Shown one piece after another: positions 25,415 to 35,101 of a stretch of DNA of 64,000 nucleotides (position 1 is the first letter of the stretch; every line of letters starts with the position of its first letter). The notes beneath the pieces are model-generated. The model made no database searches, was not told where the DNA came from, and was given only the letters and a program-made list of their open reading frames with translations. This DNA comes from Euryodendron excelsum (Eukaryota; Streptophyta; Magnoliopsida; Ericales; Pentaphylacaceae). A program made the translations under genes and the position numbers. Location of the stretch: contig CM065387.1 in assembly GCA_033060915.1 (NCBI GenBank), forward strand, positions 32,039,501-32,103,500. Direction: 5' to 3'.

Positions 25415-26869
25415 TGTTGACTCAAGATTGATTCCTATATTGATTTTGATGAGAACCAAACCTTGTGTTATTTTACTAATGATTTTACGTAGTGTGCATA
25501 CTAACAAAGTTTATAATTTAAACTTAAAGTTCAATCTTAAGTCTAATACATGTCAAGAGAATGCACAACAAATTCAAAATCAAGCAATGAATTTTAAGAA
25601 CTATGCAATGAACCAAACAGAGGATTGACGCCTACCTTTGCTTCAAACAAATGTTTTACATTCGAAGAGATTGAAAGTGTTCAAATAAAACTTCTATCAA
25701 GTATGCATAGACTCAATGAAGATTGATTTGCACTCAAGAAAAATTGAAGATTTCATCAGAATATGCAATGATTAGTGGACGATGTTTTGTTTGTTAAAGA
25801 GATTGATAATGCTCAAGAGAAGATCTCATCAAGAATGCAAAGATCAGTTGAAGATGAATTGATTATTGAGGTGATTGAAAGTGCCTGAGAAGAAGACTCA
25901 CAATGATTGTTTAATCTTTCTATGGAATCCAAGTGAAGAATTTTTCTGCAATGTAGAGAACCAATGAAGACTAGATGTATGAAGAGATTTTATCAAGTTT
26001 GCAAAAATCTCATTAATGTGATTTTAAAGAAGAAAAAAGAATTGCTAGCAAAGAGAATAAATCAGAAATGAAGCATTGTGAAGCTCTACATAATTGAAGA
26101 AGCTTGACACTAAAAGAAACAATGAAAGATGAAGCTTTGTAAATGAAGAAGAAAAGATCAATATTGATCTAATGAAGCTCTGACTGTTTGAGAGTCAATA
26201 GAAGATGAGTGTCAAATGATTGATTCAATCCAAAATTGAATAGAAGTCAACTCTGATGAGTTAAAGAGATTTGATTGATCATCATACCCCAAAGAAATAC
26301 TCCTTGAAGATCTTATACCAATGCTGAGATGAGCTGGATCATTAGAAGTCAGAAAGTAGATTTCTGGACAATAAGCGAACTCATAGAAATAAGAAGTCGC
26401 CTCTTGATCACTGTAGCGCCCAAATTTTTCGCACTCGAGGAATACTCACCCAAGTAGGAAAAATGTTGTACTCTCTCGTTAGAACTCACCCTCCTAAAAG
26501 AATGAGTGCGACTAGGTTTGAATTGAAAATTGGATTTGAATAAAGGGCTTTTGAAAAAGATTCGGAGTCGCCACCTAACTTGATTAAGGTGAGTTAGGTC
26601 ACCTAAAAACTAAGAATAATCCGAAGACTACACTTAGGGTTTTTGAAAAATGATTTTGAAAAACTTCCTCAAGAGAGGGTTTTTAAGAAAACAGGTTGTT
26701 TGGCAACCTTTGGAAAACATTTAGCCATTTTTAGAAAAATAACTCCGTTTGGTCTTTGAAAACAGTGATTCTAGGTTCGGAGGTTGGTTACGTGTAAGGA
26801 AGACGCACTAAGCTATCACCCTACCCCGCCCTTTCGGTACCTACATGTCAATTTACCCTAGATTTACCT

Positions 26870-28790
26870 ATGAGAGTCTTGAATTAACAAATGGTCGATC
26901 CTATTCACTTTAGAAAAACAGTGTTTGAAAAATATGATGCATGATATGCAAGTGCAAGATGAGAGAATTGGAAAATAGAAATTGATTTGAAAAGAAATTA
27001 ATTTGATTTGAAAATAGATTTGAAAGGATGGAATTGAAATTGGAAACTTTGAAAACTTGGAAATAGGAATTTGAAAATAGAAATTTTGAAATTGAAATTT
27101 GAAATTTGATTGGAATTTGAAATTTGGAAAGACTTTGGAAACCACACCCATGAGGGTGGAATTGAAAGTTTGAAAAGTGTTGTGACCGCACCTATGAAGG
27201 TTGCCTACGTATCCCTTTGGGGGAATCAGGTCAGTCGTAGTTCGGACCGGAGTCCGATTGAAAATAGAAGGTTGGATTGAAGAAGGAAATTGAATTGGAT
27301 TTGAAATTAGAAGAGGAGATTGGAAATTGGAAATTGAGGACTTTGATTTGAAAAGATAGATTTGGACTTGTTTTGGAATAAGAAGGTTTAAGAAAACCTA
27401 GACTTAGGAGAGAGAAGAGACTTAGGAAAGATTTGACTTGGCTTGGAAGATTTGGAAAGATTGGATTTTAGGAGATGTTCAAATTAGGAAAGGTCCGATT
27501 TAGGAAAGTTTCGAATTAGGAAAGTTTTATTTTTGGAAAGTTTTCGAATTAGGAAAGTTTTGAATTTAGGAAAGTTTTAGGTTTAGGAAAGTTTTGAATT
27601 TAAGAAAGTTTTGAAAACAAGGAAGTTTTGAAAATAAGAAAGTTCCGTTTTAAGAAAGGTTTGAAAAAGGAAAGTTTTCAATTTAGGAAATGTTTGAATT
27701 AAGAAAGCCTTAAATTAAGAAAGTTTTGAGTTTAGAAAAGTTTTAGATTTGAAAAGATTTGAAGTTTAAGAGAGTTTAGAATTTAGAAAGTTTTAGGTTT
27801 GAATTTTAGAAAGTCTTGAAATTAGGAAATGTTTGAATTTAGGAAAGGTTTGAAAGCTTATATTTGAAAAGTTAAGATTTGAAAAGAGGGTAGAATTAGG
27901 AAAGGGTTGGATTAGGAAAGATTTTTATGTTCAAGTTTTGGAAACTTAAGATTTAGGAAAGTGAAAGTTTAGGAAGGATTCGAATTTAGGAAAGATTTGG
28001 ATTTTGAAACTTAAAGAAAGATTTGAAGTTTAGGTTTAGGAAACTTATGGTTTAGGAAGGTATTGAATTAGGAAAGGTTTGGATTAAGAAGGGATTGGAT
28101 TTGGTTTCTAAAAGAGAAAGGTTGGATTTTGTTTCCAAAAACGGAGGATGAGATCTAGTTTCCTAAACGGGGAGATTTGATTCGGTTTCCTAAAGGGAAG
28201 GTAGGATTTGGCTAGGATTTGGAAAGGAAATTCTAGAAACCCTAGTTTTGGAAAATTGTTGTTTTGACGTAGAAAAGAGGTTTTGAAAACACGTATAGTT
28301 TTGATGTAAAAAAACGAGAGGTTTTGGAAACCTAGGTTTGGGGCAAGGTTTGAAAACCATGTTTTTGGGAAGAAAATTTAGGGTTTCCTAATTGTGGGTT
28401 CTAGGGCTTGACTTGAGCTCTAAGAAAAAGGGATTTTTAGAAAGTACGTTTTTGGAAATGAAGGTTTTGGAAGGAAAACCTAGAGGGAAATTTCTAGAAG
28501 GAAGATTTTAGAAAAAAGAGTTTTTGGAAAGATTTTTAGGAGAGATTTTTTTTTTTAAGAAAGTGAATCTAGGGAGTGATTTTAGAAAGTGAATTTTGAG
28601 GAAAAGGTTTTGGAGAGGAGTTGAAAAAGAGAGTTTTGAAAAAAAAAAAAAGATTTTGGAAGGGAGTTTTTGAAAAACAATTTTGAAGAGGGGAGTTTTA
28701 GGAAAGTATGTTGAAAAAGAGATTTTTAGGAAGAGATTTTTAAAGAGAGGGAGAGTTTAGAAGGATTAAAAACATCTCACTTTTCTAAAG
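26870..28790 (+). repeat. Long purine-rich degenerate repeat tract
   Basis: About 1.9 kb in which the plus strand is almost entirely A, G and T with very few C. It is built from roughly 18-22-base variants of TTTAGGAAAGTTTTGAA. On the transcribed (minus) strand this is a pyrimidine/A-rich leader. The related LTR at 14637 has a shorter version at 16740-17230. Confidence 0.85.
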
Positions 28791-29644
28791 CAATCCTAGC
28801 CATAAGAGGACTAGAACCACTTTAGGAAAGTGGTTTTGAAAACAAGGTTTGAAAATATAGACCAAAATGTCACTTTTTATATAACACTTTCCTAAAGAAA
28901 CCCTAGCCATGGAAAGGCTAGAATCACCCTAGAATTGTGGTTTTGAAAACAAGTTTTTGAAAAAGAGATTTGGATGCAATTTTGAAAACAAGTTTAAAAA
29001 CGTTTTGAAAAACAACTTTGAAAACGGTTTTTGGAAGATGCAAGACTATGATATGCACAATGCAATTTGGGGGTCGTGAACATACAAGGCTAAGGCTTCA
29101 CCACATAATCAAGGGGGCCGGACCCACGTGATCTTTGGTTAGACTAGAAGAAAGCCCCCGACACGGTGACTCTCCAATAGTCCAATCCTACACATGGACC
29201 GGGAATCCCCTTGTTTCAAGCATGCAAAGAAAGGGGGGAAAAGAGATGGGGGATTAAAATAGAGAAAACCCAAGTGGGTTGGAGAGAGAAGAGGGGGGAA
29301 GTACGGAAAATTAAAGAGGGAGCCTACCTTGTATCTTGTTTATTTTGTGCGCCGTGCAGTCTTCGGTCTTCGATCTTTGTCTTGATCTTCACCTTCAATC
29401 TTCAAGAGTTTTCTTCAAGCTTTAGATGGCAGCTCTTCAAGTCTTCCGAGAGTGGTTGAAGGCTAGTGTATGAGTGTATGGGGGAGTGTATGAGTGTATA
29501 GGAGGCTAGGGTTTGTGTATAGTGGCTAGGGTTTGGGGAAAACCTAAGGAGGCTAGGGTTTTGGAGGTGTTCGAGCTCTGTGTATCGAAATATAGGATTT
29601 TTAGGTTAAGTTTGCAGACCCCTTTCACGTTGAACGAGGCTCTG

Positions 29645-29652
29645 TATTTATA
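29645..29652 (-). promoter_or_regulatory. TATA box of the 5.24-kb LTR
   Basis: The minus strand reads CCCTCTATAAATACAGAGCC. It lies directly downstream of the GGCGCC palindrome cluster and upstream of the repeat-rich leader, as expected for the U3/R border. Confidence 0.65.
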
Positions 29653-29666
29653 GAGGGAAGACAAAC

Positions 29667-29768
29667 TTGGCGCCTGTTGTAGTGGCGCCAGGCCAAATTA
29701 TACACTGGCGCCACTAGTAGTGGCGCCAGGCCATTTTTTGGCTTGGCGCCACTAGTAGTGGCGCCAGC
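29667..29768. repeat. Three GGCGCC palindromes, 38-bp spacing
   Basis: Two perfect odd-centred palindromes (29705-29729 and 29743-29767) have the stem TGGCGCCACTA around a single G. A third, looser one spans 29667-29690. GGCGCC occurs six times in about 100 bases in an otherwise AT-rich region. They end about 15 bases from the TATA box (minus-strand promoter). The half site TTGGCGCC resembles the E2F consensus; binding is not shown by sequence. Confidence 0.9.
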
Positions 29769-29995
29769 CATTTAGGAAACAATTAAGGTCGGCAAGCAAC
29801 GTATCTTTGACTAGATTTGGGCGCCTGTACTAGTGACTACCATGCAATTTTTAGCCTGGCTTCACTAGGAGTGACTCCGGAAAATCCGGGAATGATTCGA
29901 AGGAGCCGGGAATGACCCGGAAGGCCGGAAAGGAGCAAGAATACTCAAAATAGTGTCCTGGAGGTATTTGACTTGAAAAATGAAGATAAGGTGAG

Positions 29996-30640
29996 TTGGA
30001 AAGGTTGACCGGGCCTTTAGGGGCAAAACGGTCAATCGGACTAGGAAACTGCCGGGGCGAACCCGGATTGTCCCGGAAAAAGACTTGGGATCTGGAAACA
30101 TTATTTAGAATGTTCCCAGAGGTTGCTGGTTTGATTCCCAGGGCCGGCGTGGTCGGAAATGGAGATCGGCCCACCAGGGGCAAAACGGTCATTTTATACT
30201 GGGTTTGCCGGAACTGACTCGAAATGGTCCGAAAAGGTAAAGAAAGGTCGAGAACACTATAAAAAGTATTCTCGGGACATTACCGGTTTGATACTCAGAG
30301 CCGATGTGGTCGAAAAAGGAGACCGGCCCTTCAGGGGCAAAACGGTCATTTTGTACCGGGTTGGCCGGAACTGACTCGGAATGATCCGGAAAGGTAAGGG
30401 AAGGTTGAGAATACTATAAAAATTATTCTCGGGACATTATCGGTTTGATACTCAAAGCCGGTATGGTCAAAGAAGGAGACCGGCCCTCTAGGGGCAAAAC
30501 GGTCATTTTGTACCGGGTTGGACGGAACTGACTCGGAATGATCTGGAAAGAGAAGGGGAGGTTGAGAACACTATAAAAAGTATTCTCAGGAGGTTACCGG
30601 TTTGATACCCAGAGCCGGTGTGGTTCTCGGGGCGTTTGGA
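29996..30640 (+). repeat. About 110-150-bp tandem repeats in the LTR U3
   Basis: Four imperfect units, each with GGGGCAAAACGGTCATTTT, GTACCGGGTTGGCCGGAACT, GACTCGGAATGATCCGG, GAGAACACTATAAAAAGTAT and TTACCGGTTTGATACCCAGA. Units start near 30017, 30177, 30336 and 30492; a fifth, diverged trace is near 30645. GC content is clearly higher than in the flanks. Confidence 0.85.
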
Positions 30641-30754
30641 TGCCTAGGGGCAAAATGGTCATCCTGACCAAAAAGTCTCGGAAAATGTCCTAAGGGTAGT
30701 TTAGTCCTTTTCCACCGAAGTGGGCTAACAGCCACTGGTGTTGACCTAGCTTTT

Positions 30755-31140
30755 GAGTGTTTCCGCCACTCTAACGGTGTGAGTATTTTCGCTACTCGGA
30801 CGGGGTTGAGTATTTCCGCTACTCGGACGGGGCTGAGTATTTCCGCTACTCGGACGGGGTTGATGATTTGGGAGTATTTCCGCTACTCTAACGGGTCTGT
30901 GAGTATTTCCGCTACTCTAACGGGTCTGTGAGTATTTCTGCTACTCTAACGGTTCTGTGAGTATTTTCGCTACTCTAACGGTTCTGTGAGTATTTCCGCT
31001 ACTCTAACGGTTCTGTGAGTATTTCCGCTACTCTAACGGTTCTGTGAGTATTTCCGCTACTCTAACGGCTCTGTGAGTATTTCCGCTACTCTAACAGTTC
31101 TGTGAGTATTTCCGCTACTCTAACGGTTCTGTGAGTAGTT
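30755..31140 (+). repeat. 29-bp tandem repeats (GTGAGTATTTCCGCTACTC)
   Basis: About 13 units of GTGAGTATTTCCGCTACTC followed by TAACGGTTCT or CGGACGGGGT. The units with TAACGG (30880-31140) are almost identical, the earlier ones more diverged, which suggests recent expansion at one side. Further scattered units follow at 31310-31415. Confidence 0.92.
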
Positions 31141-31149
31141 TTGCTACTC

Positions 31150-31460
31150 GAACTGTCTCGAGGAATAAACTGTCTCGAGAGAGGGATTGGAAAGGGGTCT
31201 TACCATCTCTGAAAAGACGTGCCTGGATTGGAACCGTCTCGAGGAATAAACTGTCTCGAGAGAGGGGTTGGAAAGGGGTCTTACCGTCTCCGAAGAAACG
31301 TGCCTGGGTTTCGAGTGTTTTCGCCATTCTAACGGTGTGAGTATTTCCACTACTTTAACGGTTTGGTGAGTACTTCCGCTACTCTAACGGTTTTATGAGT
31401 AGTTTCGCTACTCGGACCGTCTCGAGGAATAAACTGTCTCGAGAGAGGGATTGGAATTGG
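31150..31460 (+). repeat. Repeated AACTGTCTCGAGAGAGGG blocks
   Basis: Three copies of CGAGGAATAAACTGTCTCGA plus GAGAGGGATTGGAAAGGG occur near 31160, 31230 and 31420; the first two are a direct repeat with a unit of about 75 bases. They give rise to overlapping open frames on both strands that have no protein character. Confidence 0.8.
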
Positions 31461-32844
31461 AATAAGAAAGGACAATGCCCCTAAGGGCATTTTGGTCATT
31501 TTGCCTCTATTTGGGCCTGACAGGCCCGCTAAGCTATGGAAAGACGGAATTTGGACTAGAGGATTGGTTTCGATTGGAATATGTCCATAATGACTTGAAA
31601 ACAAGTCTGGACGGAGTGTAGATTACCGAGCGGTCAAAAATGGGGTGCTTACAATCACAGAAGCAAAAGGCTTAAAGACCAAATGGACAATGAGCGGACT
31701 CATGAAAATGAGGAGTCGCCTCATGGAAACAGACACAAAAAGCTTGAAGACTAAATGATCAATGAGTAGACTCATGAAGATGAAGTGTCGCTTCATGAAC
31801 ACAAAAGCAAAAAACCTGAAGACCAAGTAGACAATGAGTGGACTCATGAAAATAAAGAGTCACCTCATGAAGACAGACGCAAAGGCTTGAAGACAAAATG
31901 ATCAATGAGTAAACTTATGAAGATGAAGAGTCGCCTCATGAAAACAGAAGTAAAAGGCTGAAGATCAAATGAACAAAGAGCGGACTCTTGAAGATGAAGA
32001 GTCGCCTCATGACAACAGGAGCCAAGATGTGAAGACAGAATGACTAAGGAGCCGCCTCATTAATATGAAAAGTGGACTCATGGAGACGGTGAACAACATC
32101 TGGTAAATGCAGAAGCAGAAAGTGTTGACTCCACAAGCCTGGAGCCAACTCCTTGAATATAACGGTTAGTTTTCCTAACGTTATAATAAACTAGACGTGC
32201 ATTAGTGAAGCCTAACAACCTCTAACGGATGGAATCAATACATGGGTTTATATACAAGCTTCCAACTATATTTATATAAGGGATTGAAGACAAAAACAAG
32301 ATTTAACTGACTGATTCACTGAAAACTCTGATAATCTTCCTGTCTTTTTCTTGTGAGCTTTGATTGTAAAATCTACTCTTGTTAGAGAGTTTGTGAGTTA
32401 CATGTATACTTTTATACACTTGTAATTGAGAGTTTGAGAGTTCTCTTGAGAAAACAAAACTCTTGTAAGTTTGAGTGGAGCTTGGACAAAACTATTGGTG
32501 ATTGAAGAACTCAGGTGGGAGTTCTTGTATATAATGAACTGAACACTTTGTAAATCAGCAACTCATTTGTAATTGGAGGTTACATAATGGAAGAAGACTT
32601 CAAGGAGGTCTTAGTGTGAGGACGTAGACCACGGTTTGTAGTTGAACCTCAGTAAATCTATGTGCTCTTTTTTATGCTCTGTTTTCTTTCATTCTTCTGA
32701 TTATATTGCATTGCATATTGATTGATCATTGTTATATTGGTTATATTAATTTTAATTAATCTTAATTGCTATTAATCTTCAAAAAACTCAATTCACTCCC
32801 CCTCTTGAATTGTCTTTTGGGCCAACATCAATATCACAGTCATC

Positions 32845-32990
32845 TTTTTGTCAAGGTCAAAACTTAAGTCTTATCGTGTAGTCTAAGCACTGAAGATTAT
32901 GTTTAACCCACCAAACGATTATAAAAACTTGAACCAAGAGCAAAAAAATTTAAATTTTTAGCCACTAAACCAATAGTGACCAGGTTTAAT
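32845..32990 (-). mobile_element. Possible SINE-like fragment next to the solo LTR
   Basis: Minus strand: ATTGGTTTAGTGGCTAA resembles an A-box and CTTGGTTCAAGTTTTTA, about 40 bases later, resembles a B-box. No tail or duplication resolved. Confidence 0.35.
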
Positions 32991-32999
32991 TCTACGAGC

Positions 33000-34066
33000 C
33001 GCATAATGTGTAGACGGGCCTTTTTAGCTTTGTCACTTTTGTAATATAATTTGATGGCTTTTGGCCTTTTGACCTTTTTATCATTAAAAAAAGCGTGGTT
33101 TTGGTTTTGATTGGATTATATTAAAACTTAAAAGTAATCCTTTAGACTATTTCCATTTGAGTTTGACCCCTTCACAAAAGCAAAGATAAATTATTAGGGG
33201 ATGGACCTGAATGTCTGCTAGCTATGGTGGAATTTTTCTAGTGCTTGCTTTACTCCTTGCTTTCGGCTTCATCCTTTTTTTTGGACTACAATCTTCTTTT
33301 TCCAAACCTATTTTTGGAGATTTATTCACTCTATATCTGGATTCAACTAGTTCATGAAGGATTGAAAAATCTCACAATCTAATCCATATATACCAAACGT
33401 GAAGTTCAATATTCTTGCAAAAATTATAATGTCAGAAGTAAGGAAAAATTCTAATCTTACAGAAAAACTATAGAAAAAAAAAACTCCATTTAAAATGATA
33501 TAGTGTTAATCATTTTCTAATTAAAAGTTATCTTGATGGGTGCAAGCTACTTTAAAATAAACGATCCTTGTTTAGGTATATTATTTTTGTGATTCCTATA
33601 TACAATGGCGCTATGAGAACCCTTCACTAACGATCATCGCTATATAATTCTGCAAAAAAGATATTATACTAGTACACCTCCTCGAGGTGAATTTGCACTT
33701 AAAAATATAAAAAGAAAAATAAATTAAAAGACCTTTAGGTGACAAAGAATAATGGCTTCAACTGATGGTGAAAGATGGGCCGGCCCAAAAGGGAACCCAA
33801 ACCAAAATGCAATAAATTTTAGCATGGTATGGGCCTGACTACTGTAAAGGTTTTTGATCCCAACCTCATCCAACCACTGTTCGTGGGGCTTAGGCCAACC
33901 CGGGCTCCATAACTACTTCCGTCTTCTTTTTGGTCCTGACATTTTTACCCCTATAGTTCTTTGTATGAATGGTTTCACTTTTGTTTTTCTTCTCCCAATA
34001 CTGCTTTCAATCTAATGTAGGGCCACATAAAAACACGTATATTACATGCATTATATTTTTAATTGA
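33000..34066. other. Gene-free stretch
   Basis: AT-rich intergenic sequence with no recognisable coding region or repeat boundary. Confidence 0.5.
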
Positions 34067-35101
34067 GGCTCCTTTGATTCGACGTAAAAAATTTTACTAT
34101 TTTTCTTGTTTGGTGGGACAAAAAATAAGTAAAATATTTTTTTAAAAAATTATTTTCATCAAATACCAAAAAATGACTTGCATTTTAAATTTTCATAAGT
34201 CATTTTTGGGAATAGATACTAAAACCATTTAGACCGATCCTGAAGCTCAAACAAAAACCCCATAAAGTTAAGCCCTTCTCCATTTTTCTCAGAAATCTGG
34301 GCTTTGTCTTGAATGGGAGTATGCGAGCACGAGACAATGAATCTTCAACGTCGTTCCTCCTCCGTCGGCCACCGCTGGATGACTTCGACGTCCACTTTGC
34401 GTTCACCATTTTTTGGTCTCCGGTCTCACAAGTGTTGGGCCTTACCCGATATGATCGATTACCTATAAGGATTTGCCATTGGACCTCTAGCACCAGCTTT
34501 GTTCCTTCACTGCTAGCTACCATTCTTGGACATCTTCAACCACTTTTCTCCCATTAATGATTATCATCAACCTGGAGGTGTTGTTTTTGGCTCCATTTTT
34601 TATTTATTGATATAGGGAGTGTTTGAGAGTATTAAACCTCTCTTGTATTTTTAATGGGTTTGAATTAGTTGTTACTAGTTTTGAAGTTTATCTTCTCTTA
34701 TTGAAGTTCATTTAGAAGGTGACCATGTACTACTGATTTCCCATGTCTATCAACTGTTAGATAAAATGCTTGAACGGGTCAAAATATTTTTTTGAAGTTG
34801 TTTGAGCTGATTTCTGACTTTCTTTAAACTTTAAGCATTCGATTAAATAGAATAATGAATTGAAAATCAATACTGATCTATGAAATTGGTTCTTGAATTG
34901 TGTTTGATTCTTTTTTACTACTGTTGTTTTTGTCATAATATTTAGTTAGACGGTTTTACATAACATTTGTCTGGAAATTGTTTTTCATTTTTACAGCCAA
35001 ATACCAAAAATTAGAAGAATAAAAAATGTTTTCAAGTAAAAAGTTTTACATGAAAAATATTTTTTAAAATAAAATATTTTACGTTAAAACAAACAGAGCC
35101 T
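34067..35101. mobile_element. TIR-bounded non-autonomous DNA transposon, about 1.03 kb
   Basis: The left end reads GGCTCCTTTGATTCGACGTA and the reverse complement of the right end reads GGCTCTGTTTGTTTTAACGT; both continue into AAAA-TTTT-rich sequence. The inverted repeats are about 30 bp, imperfect. Inside, the two near-end blocks (CAAATACCAAAAA at 34159-34171 and 34999-35011) recur. The interior frame 34309-34557 has no recognisable transposase motif. A target-site duplication was not resolved, so superfamily (hAT or Mutator-like) is open. Confidence 0.6.

Larger units (their letters stand above)
26412..31653 (-). mobile_element. 5.24-kb solo LTR nested in the copia LTR
   Basis: Flanked by the perfect 5-bp duplication ATCAC (26407-26411 and 31654-31658), with TG...CA ends: TGTAGCGCCCAAATT at the left, AATGGGGTGCTTACA at the right. 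On the minus strand it starts TGTAAGCACCCC, as the 14637 element does, has a U3 full of tandem repeats, a TATA box at 29652-29645 and a long pyrimidine-rich leader. No gag-pol, primer binding site or second LTR copy is visible, so it is a solo LTR rather than a full element. It is about 2 kb longer than its relative at 14637, largely through expansion of the leader repeats (26870-28790) and the U3 repeats. Confidence 0.78.
25415..32827 (+). mobile_element. Ty1/copia-type solo LTR, interrupted by a 5.24-kb LTR
   Basis: Starts TGTTGACTCAAG and ends TTTTGGGCCAACA; the flanks are TCAAC (25410-25414) and TCAAT (32828-32832), a 4/5 match. Without the insertion it is about 2.2 kb. TATA boxes lie at 32246-32255 and 32269-32280 (TATTTATATAAGGG). 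CTCAATTCACTCCCCCTCTT near the 3' end is the hallmark block shared in reverse with the element at 14515. The sequences at 26330-26406 and 31659-32060 contain the same degenerate repeat (AGCGGACTCATGAA...AAGAGTCGCCTCATG), so they belong together and were split by the inner element. No coding region remains. Confidence 0.75.

Noticed and set aside
26864..27191. Phe/Ser/Asn-rich minus-strand frames
   Set aside because: They are translations of the purine-rich LTR leader repeat and occur in several frames at once.
30755..31140. CRISPR-like array (29-bp repeats)
   Set aside because: Units are directly adjacent without unique spacers, in a plant LTR; it is a simple tandem array.
29851..31604. Many overlapping frames of 60-110 codons on both strands
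   Set aside because: All lie in tandem repeats of the LTR U3, and frames on opposite strands overlap fully; no protein family recognised.
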